Source: Candidatus Pacearchaeota archaeon (GTDB lineage Archaea; Nanobdellota; Nanobdellia; Pacearchaeales; GW2011-AR1). From it: a DNA stretch of 6,605 nt. The notes below the pieces were generated by a model. It searched no databases, was not told the origin of the DNA, and was given only the letters and a program-made list of their open reading frames with translations. The position numbers and the translations under genes are program-made. The DNA lies in contig NZCQ01000030.1 in assembly GCA_002688335.1 (NCBI GenBank), positions 1 to 6,605 of the forward strand, read 5' to 3'. Shown here piece after piece: positions 1-5,414 of this stretch (position 1 is the stretch's first letter; each line of letters opens with the position of its first letter).

Positions 1-1
1 C

Positions 2-37
2 CGCTTAAAAGAATTAATATCTAAAGGAATTATTTAA
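2..37 (+). CDS. C-terminal tail of an unidentified ORF, possible antitoxin partner of the PIN gene
   Basis: Frame 2 is open from the window edge and reads RLKELISKGII before a TAA at 35-37. The next base is the A of the PIN gene ATG. Only 11 residues are visible, so the family cannot be named. What is seen is an uninterrupted frame, a charged helix-like tail and zero spacing to the downstream gene. Small antitoxin genes placed directly upstream of PIN-domain toxins are the usual VapBC layout, so an antitoxin is the natural guess, but this is inference from position. The tail also contains the ribosome binding site of the PIN gene. A chance open frame of 12 codons in AT-rich DNA is possible. 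Confidence 0.4.
   Translation, partial: RLKELISKGII
23..28 (+). promoter_or_regulatory. Shine-Dalgarno site of the PIN gene
   Basis: AAAGGA ends 9 nt before the ATG at 38 and supports that start. It lies inside the last codons of the upstream frame, so translation of the two may be coupled. Confidence 0.5.
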
Positions 38-439
38 ATGAAGTTAGTAGTAGATACCAATAAATTATTTACATTTTTCTGGAGCGGTTCACTATTATAT
101 AAATTAATAAAGGCCAACCATAGGCTATTCTCACCAGAGTTTGCTTTAGAAGAATTAAAGAACCACAAACCTGAGATATGTTACAAGGCCGGAATATCTT
201 CAATACAATTTGACGAATTCTTCTTAAATCTTAAAAAAGTAGTTACCTTTGTTCCTTTTGAAGATTATTCAGAAGAAATGTCCAGAGCCTTATCTTTAAT
301 CAAAGAGAATCTTAAGGATCTCGATTTTATTGCTTTAGCATTATCAATTGAGGGAGCAATAGTTTCTGATGACAAGAGACTTAAAGATCAATCAGAAATT
401 AAGATTCTTAATAAATCTGAATTTAATGAATTATTTTAA
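38..439 (+). CDS. PIN-domain ribonuclease, VapC-like toxin candidate
   Basis: A 133-residue protein that is essentially one PIN domain. PIN proteins are Mg/Mn-dependent ribonucleases, and many stand-alone ones of this size are toxins of VapBC modules. The visible acidic residues fit the fold: D6 in the N-terminal strand MKLVVDTN, E38/E39 in SPEFALEEL, D96 in LKDLDFIALAL, and D111/D112 in IVSDDKRL, after which the chain ends in the usual strand and helix (KILNKSEF). The wording SPEFALEE and the block around D96 and D111 resemble the archaeal PIN_2/PIN_3 type. No signal peptide or membrane segment is seen. The start is the ATG with a Shine-Dalgarno site upstream. The gene abuts an upstream frame and converges with the Mre11-like gene 7 nt downstream. 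Toxin activity is inferred; a housekeeping PIN nuclease is the alternative. Confidence 0.88.
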   Translation: MKLVVDTNKLFTFFWSGSLLYKLIKANHRLFSPEFALEELKNHKPEICYKAGISSIQFDEFFLNLKKVVTFVPFEDYSEEMSRALSLIKENLKDLDFIALALSIEGAIVSDDKRLKDQSEIKILNKSEFNELF

Positions 440-446
440 CATCCCT

Positions 447-1634
447 TCACCCTTTCAACTCAACTTTCAAAACATTCTCAAGTTCATCAAATAGCCTGTC
501 TTCAAATATAGCAGATTTTTCATCTTCTTGCTTCCCAGAGTTTAAAACCTCAATCAATTGTACAATAATATTATTGAAATCAGATGGATTTTCTTTACCA
601 TATCTATCGATAATCAATCCCTCCATCTTATCCATGTCCTTCTCTTGTGTAACAATCTCTATACCTTGTTTAGCCATCTCCAATTTAGAAGTGTTCTTCA
701 GAAAACTATAGGCTCCAGAACTCCTTACATGATTCTCAATAAACCTAAAATCAATATCAGAAGTCTTACCTTCAGTTATGATTCCATAAACCCTTAACAA
801 TACAATCTTTCCATTAACATCTCTCTTATCTATTTCAGAAATTATTCTTTGATTGGCAACAATTGAGTTATCAATCTCAACATTAATTGAGATAATCTCC
901 TTTAATTTAATCTCCTTTTTAGTTACTTTTGTAAATCCGTTAACCTCTACAATATAAAAACACCCCCCACCCAAATCCTCTAGTTCCTTGAAATTATTAG
1001 GAAATGTAGGCCCCCCATAGATCACCGGCTTACCATCATTTTCGTGTTCATAATCAACATGAATATGTCCCATCGCATAATAATCTGCCTTAGGGAGCTC
1101 AGAAAGTGCAACAGATTCTATCGGAAGCCCCTCCGCAACTTCTGTCAGAGTTGTATGAAGCATTAAAATCCTAAAATTATTCTCATAAGGTTCTTTTATC
1201 TTAATCTTTCTTATAGAATCAACTTCAAGACCAGATTTCTTACCCGGATACCCGTATATATGCACAGACTCATAGTTCAAGGGATTTAAAACAACTTCCT
1301 CTTCGTTCTCTTCATATTTAGCAATCTCACAAAATCCAGCCATCTCCAAAACATCTAAAAAGGTCTTTCCAGAGACAGAGTAGTCATGACTCCCAGCAAT
1401 GACATAGCATTTTACTCCCTTCTCTTTAAGTTTTCTAAACTCAAAAAAAGTATCCTTCAGAACATCTATCGGCGGAAAAGCAGAATCAAACAGATCTCCA
1501 GTAAACAATACAAAATCAACCTCTTCTTCTATGGAACTATTTATGGCTTCCCTAAAATATTCCATATTAAGTTTCTGAAGTTCTTCCTGCCTCCAACCAC
1601 CCAAATGACAATCAGTTATGTGCGCAAATTTCAT
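447..1634 (-). CDS. Mre11/SbcD-like DNA repair nuclease (calcineurin-type metallophosphoesterase)
   Basis: A 395-residue protein with the five metal-binding motifs of the Mre11/SbcD group: D8-x-H10 in HITDCHLG, GD at 46-47 in LFTGDLFDSA, GSHD at 81-84, H160 in MLHTTL, and GHIH at 189-192, followed by the GGP turn near 207-209 (residues about 1-230). The remaining roughly 165 residues are less conserved and match in size a capping and C-terminal region. Mre11 is a Mn-dependent 3'-5' exonuclease and endonuclease that opens broken DNA ends, normally with Rad50. Motif III has Ser82 where the usual GNHD has a metal-binding Asn; a subset of archaeal relatives may share this. No Rad50, HerA or NurA gene is adjacent. 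ATG 1634 is the first start after an in-frame stop. It has no close Shine-Dalgarno site and is overlapped by a short upstream ORF, so expression may depend on coupling. Confidence 0.9.
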   Translation of the reverse strand: MKFAHITDCHLGGWRQEELQKLNMEYFREAINSSIEEEVDFVLFTGDLFDSAFPPIDVLKDTFFEFRKLKEKGVKCYVIAGSHDYSVSGKTFLDVLEMAGFCEIAKYEENEEEVVLNPLNYESVHIYGYPGKKSGLEVDSIRKIKIKEPYENNFRILMLHTTLTEVAEGLPIESVALSELPKADYYAMGHIHVDYEHENDGKPVIYGGPTFPNNFKELEDLGGGCFYIVEVNGFTKVTKKEIKLKEIISINVEIDNSIVANQRIISEIDKRDVNGKIVLLRVYGIITEGKTSDIDFRFIENHVRSSGAYSFLKNTSKLEMAKQGIEIVTQEKDMDKMEGLIIDRYGKENPSDFNNIIVQLIEVLNSGKQEDEKSAIFEDRLFDELENVLKVELKG

Positions 1635-1710
1635 TCTCGTATGAAAACCTAAGTAGCAAACAAGTCACCTTTCCTATGTTAGCTACTCCGTAAATCCCTC
1701 CATTATCCAT
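1612..1710 (-). CDS. Short upstream ORF (32 aa) overlapping the Mre11-like gene start
   Basis: ATG at 1710-1708 is preceded by GAGGT (1719-1715) with a 4-nt gap, and sits about 40 nt downstream of a TATA box, so the predicted transcript starts a short distance before it. The frame runs 32 codons, beginning MDNGGIYGVANIGKV, and ends at TGA 1614-1612, 23 nt inside the nuclease gene in a different frame. The nuclease ATG at 1634 is therefore inside this ORF and lacks its own nearby ribosome binding site. This suggests a leader peptide whose translation delivers ribosomes to the nuclease start. I do not recognise the peptide. It could be a real microprotein, a regulatory leader, or a chance frame; the promoter and ribosome-site geometry argue against chance but do not prove translation. 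Confidence 0.42.
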   Translation of the reverse strand: MDNGGIYGVANIGKVTCLLLRFSYENEICAHN

Positions 1711-1728
1711 TTTTACCTCGTTTGATAT

Positions 1729-1763
1729 CAATCATTGAGAATAGTTTTTTATAAAAATGATTG
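1729..1763. repeat. Perfect 8-bp inverted repeat bracketing the TATA box
   Basis: CAATCATT at 1729-1736 and its exact complement AATGATTG at 1756-1763 are separated by 19 bp that hold the TATA box. The right arm touches the stop codon of the 189-residue gene. The arms are placed like operator half-sites covering TATA and the region just before the predicted start site. In RNA the arms could instead pair around an A/T-rich loop behind the upstream gene. AT-rich sequence makes 8-bp matches less surprising. Confidence 0.4.
1745..1755 (-). promoter_or_regulatory. Putative TATA box for the short ORF and Mre11-like gene
   Basis: Minus-strand TTTATAAAAA lies just past the stop of the preceding gene. 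A start site about 25 nt downstream would fall near 1725, giving a leader of roughly 15 nt that carries GAGGT before ATG 1710, and a leader of about 90 nt before the nuclease ATG 1634. Prediction from spacing only. Confidence 0.5.
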
Positions 1764-2333
1764 TTATGGAGCAGGATTATTGATTAACCAACAATCAGTA
1801 TCTGCATATATATCTACAAAGTCCTTGTATTCTTGATCCTCTACTAAGGGGAATTCATCCATTATTTCAAACATACCCTTGCGAACCTTAGTATATGAGG
1901 GAACAATGCCCACCAATATATCTAAAGGACACTTATCAATAGGAAGCGGATTGTCAACTCGAAGATCTACAGAGATAACCTTATCAGCCTTACAAATTAA
2001 ACTCCTAAACTCATTTGTTCCATCCTCCCTAACAATTCTGTAACTGGGACGTCTATTTAGGAAAACATTAACAGTTGTAATTGGATGCCCCTCAATCGAC
2101 CTTATTCTTTCCCTGACACTGTAAAATCGGTCCAATGCACCATTATCTGGCTCAGGTATTAAGCTCCCTTCTATCATTATAATTCCCAGTCTATCTATTA
2201 AATATCTAGGATCACGATCTCCAATTTGATAATGTATTGTTGGTATTGATATTTGTGATTGTCTAGATAACCTATCAACTATTGAACCCCTTCTACTTTC
2301 TCTTTCCAGGCGTTTTTTCTCATTTGGTAACAT
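1764..2333 (-). CDS. Hypothetical protein, 189 aa, unrecognised
   Basis: I do not recognise this 189-residue protein. The first 25 residues are strongly basic (KKRLERESRR and following), and the rest looks like a soluble alpha/beta protein: alternating hydrophobic strands such as YLIDRLGIIMIEG (44-56), TTVNVFL (86-92) and ADKVISVDLRV (116-126), then an acidic C-terminal quarter ending NNPAP. Cysteines lie at 114, 135 and 181, with no zinc-finger spacing. There is no signal peptide or membrane segment. ATG 2333 is supported by a TATA box centred about 26 nt upstream, which predicts a leaderless mRNA. The next gene upstream, 82 nt away, is also unrecognised, leaderless and on the same strand. 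The long open frame, promoter and amino-acid composition make it a credible gene of unknown function. Confidence 0.72.
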   Translation of the reverse strand: MLPNEKKRLERESRRGSIVDRLSRQSQISIPTIHYQIGDRDPRYLIDRLGIIMIEGSLIPEPDNGALDRFYSVRERIRSIEGHPITTVNVFLNRRPSYRIVREDGTNEFRSLICKADKVISVDLRVDNPLPIDKCPLDILVGIVPSYTKVRKGMFEIMDEFPLVEDQEYKDFVDIYADTDCWLINNPAP

Positions 2334-2353
2334 AATTTATGGATATACCCGGG

Positions 2354-2363
2354 TTTTATAAAT
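2354..2363 (-). promoter_or_regulatory. Putative TATA box of the 189-aa gene (leaderless)
   Basis: Minus-strand ATTTATAAAA, preceded by purine-rich GGGAAG like a BRE, is centred about 26 nt before ATG 2333. This is the spacing expected if transcription starts at or next to the start codon. No Shine-Dalgarno site is present. Confidence 0.55.
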
Positions 2364-2415
2364 CTTCCCATACTTTGAGTTAAAATCAGAACAAACAATT
2401 TAACAACCATCAATC

Positions 2416-2661
2416 CTAAGAATCTGGAAGCTCACCACTATTAACTTTTTTCTTTTTATCACTCATGTCATTTCCATTACTATCTGTATATGTTATTGAA
2501 TAGGATAGTCCAGATCTATTATGGATAACACAAATAGATGCAGACCTAGCATCTTCAGGATGTTCAAACTCAGAAATACTTGTCACATCCCTTGCCACCC
2601 GATATATCTGACCAACAGGGATCTCACCAACCATATTTTTCAAAGCAATTTCTAAACCCAT
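2416..2661 (-). CDS. Small hypothetical protein, 81 aa, unrecognised
   Basis: I do not recognise this small soluble protein. Starting at ATG 2661 it has 81 residues: an amphipathic N-terminal helix (MGLEIALKNMVGEI), a middle with strand-like stretches (SASICVIHN, LSYSITYTD), and a polar lysine-rich tail with KKKK ending GELPDS. No signal peptide or membrane segment is seen. An in-frame GTG at 2682 would add seven residues, but a TATA-like element centred about 26 nt before the ATG predicts a leaderless transcript starting there, so the ATG is preferred. It precedes the 189-residue gene by 82 nt, which has its own TATA box, so the two are probably separate transcripts. Short length and unknown family keep confidence moderate. 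Confidence 0.55.
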   Translation of the reverse strand: MGLEIALKNMVGEIPVGQIYRVARDVTSISEFEHPEDARSASICVIHNRSGLSYSITYTDSNGNDMSDKKKKVNSGELPDS

Positions 2662-2682
2662 CCAGATAAGATATCGGAACAC

Positions 2683-2691
2683 TATTTAATA
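2683..2691 (-). promoter_or_regulatory. Putative TATA box of the 81-aa gene
   Basis: Minus-strand TATTAAATA is centred 25-26 nt before ATG 2661. It overlaps the region just upstream of the alternative GTG 2682, which would leave that codon outside the predicted transcript. Confidence 0.45.
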
Positions 2692-2723
2692 TTTTATGTA
2701 TTAATTTAGACCATTTATCCACT

Positions 2724-2757
2724 TGCTCCGCATCCCACTTCGTTGGGATGCTCCGCA
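2724..2757. repeat. GC-rich hairpin flanked by 9-bp direct repeats
   Basis: TGCTCCGCA occurs at 2724-2732 and 2749-2757. Overlapping them, GCATCCCA (2730-2737) and TGGGATGC (2744-2751) form a perfect 8-bp stem with a 6-base loop that reads CTTCGT on the plus strand. The element is much richer in G+C than its surroundings and sits 55-88 nt behind the methyltransferase stop, before the next gene's promoter. It could be a dispersed REP-like repeat, or an RNA hairpin protecting or ending the methyltransferase transcript. There is no T-run right after the stem on the minus strand, so it is not a classical bacterial-type terminator. Confidence 0.65.
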
Positions 2758-2811
2758 AAACTTATTGATATTTCTAAAATCCAAGACTTACCAATAAGAT
2801 AAAGGAAATAT

Positions 2812-3384
2812 CTATCTAACCCAGAACTCATAAACAAACAATTCTTCAAAATCCAACTTCTCTCGATCCAACAACTTATATTCATATCCTGACCCCTTAG
2901 CAACATCTAATATCTTGTTAGGATTACTTAGAGAAGAAAACAAAAGCAAAACTCTCCCGCCCCCAGATAAATGCTCAACAGCTCTCTTCAAAAATCTAAT
3001 AATGATCTCACAACCTTCCTTACCTCCAGTAGTCTGCAATCTAGATTCTCCAGGCTCTCTTTCGTCTTCAGGCAGATAAGGAGGATTAAAAATAATAAGA
3101 TCAAACTTCTCATTTATGTTAGAAAACAGATCGCTCTCAATAGCCTCAAAACCAAGTTTTTTCATATTAGCAATAACCTCCGGATTAATATCCGAAACAA
3201 CATTATTATCAAATCCAGCTTCCTTACAGGCCTTAGCTTGAATTCCAGATCCAGTTCCCATGTCGAGGATCTTAAATCCTTCCTGCTTCTCCAAGATCCT
3301 AAGATTCTTATTTCCAATCATCCTAAGGCGCCCTATCAAAACCTTCTGCAACAAATAAGAATCTTCACTTGGTTGATATATCAT
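2812..3384 (-). CDS. HemK2/Mtq2-type N5-glutamine methyltransferase of the release factor
   Basis: A class I SAM-dependent methyltransferase of 190 residues. The N-terminal IYQPSEDSYLL, the SAM-binding motif ILDMGTGSGIQA (39-50), acidic D65 for the ribose, and the catalytic NPPY at 100-103 (FNPPYLPEDE) are hallmarks of HemK/PrmC-related enzymes. The short length without the N-terminal helical domain of bacterial PrmC fits the archaeal/eukaryotic HemK2 (Mtq2) branch, which methylates the Gln of the GGQ motif of aRF1 and normally needs the Trm112 partner; none is seen here. The C-terminal REKLDFEELFVYEF also fits. ATG 3384 is chosen because it begins the conserved block; an in-frame TTG at 3393 would add three residues. 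The gene starts 13 nt after the TM-protein gene and probably shares its transcript. Confidence 0.9.
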   Translation of the reverse strand: MIYQPSEDSYLLQKVLIGRLRMIGNKNLRILEKQEGFKILDMGTGSGIQAKACKEAGFDNNVVSDINPEVIANMKKLGFEAIESDLFSNINEKFDLIIFNPPYLPEDEREPGESRLQTTGGKEGCEIIIRFLKRAVEHLSGGGRVLLLFSSLSNPNKILDVAKGSGYEYKLLDREKLDFEELFVYEFWVR

Positions 3385-3397
3385 CTTATTCAAAATT

Positions 3398-3838
3398 CTA
3401 AGAAAGCAATCCTAATATACTATTTCTAAAAATGTATGAAAAAATCAAAATAACAATCAAAACAACTAGCACAAACCCTAAGATTATCTCAGTTTTATGC
3501 GATTTCTTTTTAACAGGAACGGCCGGATTAACAGTGCTCGCTTGATTCAAAGGTTGAACAACTTGCTGCTGATTTTCCAACTGACTAGGAAGTCTGATAT
3601 TCTGACTTCTAACACCATTATTAGCCTGTTTATCCAACACACCCTTTTTTCCAGGCATTGTTAACTGCTCTTCAGGCCTGACATTAAGAGACTGACTCAC
3701 GCCCCCCATAAAATGAGAAGCCTCTTCAACCTCTTCAGGATTATAACCCGAGTTCAGCATAATCTGTTTTGCAGATTCAATACTCTCTCCTTTATTCACC
3801 GCATTCCTCAAACTAGTGACTATATTTTCATTAATCAT
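3398..3838 (-). CDS. Small membrane-anchored protein with a UBA-like N-terminal helical region
   Basis: A 146-residue protein in three parts. Residues 1-42 are helical with the pattern of small UBA/CUE-like three-helix modules (IVTSLRNAVNKGESIESAKQ, then a GYNPEEVEEA segment). Residues about 45-112 are a polar linker rich in Gln, Asn and Pro, ending in the basic KKKSHK. Residues about 118-137 are one strong hydrophobic helix, followed by a short tail, giving a C-terminal membrane anchor with the N-terminus probably in the cytoplasm by the positive-inside rule. Similar architectures are frequent in DPANN genomes; no function is known to me. ATG 3838 is supported by a TATA box about 25 nt upstream (leaderless). 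It is followed after 13 nt by the methyltransferase, a likely two-gene unit. Confidence 0.75.
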   Translation of the reverse strand: MINENIVTSLRNAVNKGESIESAKQIMLNSGYNPEEVEEASHFMGGVSQSLNVRPEEQLTMPGKKGVLDKQANNGVRSQNIRLPSQLENQQQVVQPLNQASTVNPAVPVKKKSHKTEIILGFVLVVLIVILIFSYIFRNSILGLLS

Positions 3839-3859
3839 AAATAGTAAATATAATTAAGA

Positions 3860-3870
3860 TTTAAATAAGT
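3860..3870 (-). promoter_or_regulatory. Putative promoter of the TM protein-methyltransferase unit
   Basis: Minus-strand ACTTATTTAAA is centred about 26 nt before ATG 3838, fitting a leaderless start. The identical 11-mer occurs upstream of the RNase J gene at 5256-5266. Confidence 0.55.
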
Positions 3871-3883
3871 ATCTAAATAAAAT

Positions 3884-5215
3884 TCAAAATTCAAAAATCT
3901 GAGCGTTCTTAGCTAAATGCAAAAACTTTTCCTTATAACCTAGCTCCTTTCCTAATTCCATCATTGGTTTAGTCTTATCATATCCTCCATGAGCAGGTAT
4001 TATGTGTTCTGGATTTATGATATTAATGAAATCTCTTATATCTTCTTGACCCCCATGACCGCTTACATGGATATTATTAAAGATTCTAACATTTCTTTTT
4101 TTCAGCCTACTGTCCAACTCCTCCCTATTTTCAATATTGACTTTTGTAGGTATAACTGAAGACGAGAAAACAACATGGTCATTATTATTGAATTGAAAAG
4201 GCAATTTCTTCCTACTTAGTCTATCCAAAATACTTCCCGGTTCTCCTTGATGTCCTGTACAAACAACCATATATTCAGATCTTCTTTTATTAATTTGTTC
4301 AAGCTTCCTCTCCAGCTGCCTTCTGTATGTGGCTAATTCAATGTCTTTCCTAAAGGGGCACATATCCACTCTAGCCGCAGCGCCAACATATTTGTTCAAA
4401 CTTCTTCCAAGGAAAACAATTTTCCTATTCAATTTTTTCCCAAATTCAACAATGGATTTTAATCTAGCAATATGTGAAGAAAAAGTTGTGACAATTAATC
4501 CCTTGCCCTCATTACTAGTAGTCAATAATACTTCCTCAAGCAAAGCCTTAGCAACTTTCTCACTAGCAGTTTTCCTAGGATCTCCAGAATAAAGCGAATC
4601 ACAAATAAGAACCTTGACTCCTTCTTTAGAAATCTCTTTCATTTTCTCATAATTTGGCTTCTTACCCATTATTGGACTGTTATCAAGTTTAAAGTCGTTA
4701 GAATAAAGTACAATTCCTTGAGGAGTATGCAAAGCCAACAAAGACATATGAATAGTAGAATGAGTTATATTGATGAAATCAACTTTATACCGTTTATTCT
4801 TTCCTTGTACATAACAAAATGAATTAGGCTGAACAACTCTTAGTTTATTTTTCAAAAAAATCTTCTCATCTTTCAATATAGATTTCAATACCTCTATAGT
4901 AAAAGGAGTTCCAATAATATCTGCATTATATCTCTGAGCAACATAAGGTATGGCTCCGATATGATCCAAATGAGCATGACTTGGAATAATAGCACGAACT
5001 TTATCCCTCAAACCAAGTTTATCCAGAACAAGATCATCAGGAATCGCCCCAATAGATCTAAATTTCTTTTCAGAATAAACCCTCTCAGATTCTTCCAACT
5101 CAACTATGGGAGGTAAGAAAAAACCAGCATCAAATATAATCGCATCTTCTCCAAGATCGACAGCAGTCATATTCTTCCCAACTTCGTTATATCCGCCAAC
5201 AGTAATTATCCTCAT
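3884..5215 (-). CDS. rnj: Archaeal ribonuclease J (beta-CASP metallo-beta-lactamase RNase)
   Basis: A 443-residue cytoplasmic ribonuclease of the RNase J family. Archaeal RNase J is a processive 5'-3' exonuclease preferring 5'-monophosphate RNA and acts in mRNA decay and RNA maturation. The metallo-beta-lactamase motifs are complete: HAHLDH at 80-85 in IPSHAHLDHIGA, H152 in ITHSTIHMS, and D174 in LYSNDFKLD. The beta-CASP part shows D206 in LICDSLY (motif A), H387 in HVSGHGG (motif B) and H409 in IPAHGG (motif C). The length agrees with archaeal aRNase J, and there is no N-terminal KH domain, so it is not aCPSF1; it also lacks the long C-terminal domain of bacterial RNase J. ATG 5215 has AAGGTG upstream and its own TATA box. 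The gene ends 45 nt before the TM-protein gene. Confidence 0.94.
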   Translation of the reverse strand: MRIITVGGYNEVGKNMTAVDLGEDAIIFDAGFFLPPIVELEESERVYSEKKFRSIGAIPDDLVLDKLGLRDKVRAIIPSHAHLDHIGAIPYVAQRYNADIIGTPFTIEVLKSILKDEKIFLKNKLRVVQPNSFCYVQGKNKRYKVDFINITHSTIHMSLLALHTPQGIVLYSNDFKLDNSPIMGKKPNYEKMKEISKEGVKVLICDSLYSGDPRKTASEKVAKALLEEVLLTTSNEGKGLIVTTFSSHIARLKSIVEFGKKLNRKIVFLGRSLNKYVGAAARVDMCPFRKDIELATYRRQLERKLEQINKRRSEYMVVCTGHQGEPGSILDRLSRKKLPFQFNNNDHVVFSSSVIPTKVNIENREELDSRLKKRNVRIFNNIHVSGHGGQEDIRDFINIINPEHIIPAHGGYDKTKPMMELGKELGYKEKFLHLAKNAQIFEF

Positions 5216-5227
5216 CTTTCAATAATA

Positions 5228-5233
5228 CACCTT
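5228..5233 (-). promoter_or_regulatory. Shine-Dalgarno-like site of the RNase J gene
   Basis: Minus-strand AAGGTG lies 12 nt before ATG 5215, slightly farther than usual. It falls inside the short leader predicted from the TATA box, so this gene looks leadered, unlike its leaderless neighbours. Confidence 0.4.
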
Positions 5234-5255
5234 TTTCAAGATAAACCCTAACAGG

Positions 5256-5266
5256 TTTAAATAAGT
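5256..5266 (-). promoter_or_regulatory. Putative TATA box of the RNase J gene
   Basis: Minus-strand ACTTATTTAAA, identical to the element before the TM-protein gene, is centred about 45 nt before ATG 5215, predicting a leader of roughly 20 nt. The rest of the 199-nt gap between the LamG gene and RNase J (5216-5414) shows only weak AT-rich inverted repeats, such as TTAGCT/AGCTAA at 5316-5339. Confidence 0.5.
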
Positions 5267-5414
5267 TGTTATTCATAGCAAATTAGAGCATATGTGCATA
5301 GATTTAATCCCCTATTTAGCTATTAGTATATAAAGCTAATGTAACCATTATGGGGTTAATATAAACCATAGCATATTTCACAATAGAGAGTTTTGAATAA
5401 CTTCGGTTTTACAT

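Noticed and set aside
1612..1710. The short ORF as a frameshifted N-terminal part of the Mre11-like protein
   Set aside because: The nuclease already begins with the canonical KFAHITDCH strand at its ATG, so no N-terminal part is missing.
2662..2682. GTG start at 2682 for the small unrecognised gene
   Set aside because: The TATA-like element at 2683-2691 would lie directly against this codon, so a transcript starting about 25 nt downstream would not contain it; ATG 2661 fits better.
2761..2798. CTTATTG/CAATAAG inverted repeat behind the methyltransferase
   Set aside because: The 7-bp AT-rich arms are 24 nt apart and weak; not distinguishable from background.
2715..2906. 63-codon minus-strand open frame spanning the hairpin and the methyltransferase 3' end
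   Set aside because: It overlaps the conserved C-terminus of the methyltransferase in another frame and owes its end to the hairpin repeat; no promoter or ribosome site supports it.
3385..3393. TTG start at 3393 for the methyltransferase
   Set aside because: It adds only Met-Asn-Lys before the conserved IYQPSEDSY block, and an ATG is available at 3384.
2971..3429. 152-codon plus-strand open frame
   Set aside because: It is antisense to the well-supported methyltransferase and has the low-complexity Ser/Leu/Asn/Ile composition of an antisense frame.
3883..3898. Short tandem of AAAATTC at the end of the RNase J gene
   Set aside because: It encodes the natural C-terminus (IFEF and stop) and has only two imperfect copies; no sign of a functional repeat.
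5316..5339. TTAGCT/AGCTAA inverted repeat as a terminator of the LamG gene
   Set aside because: The stem is only 6 bp of AT-rich sequence with a 12-base loop and lies about 75 nt past the stop; expected by chance in this composition.
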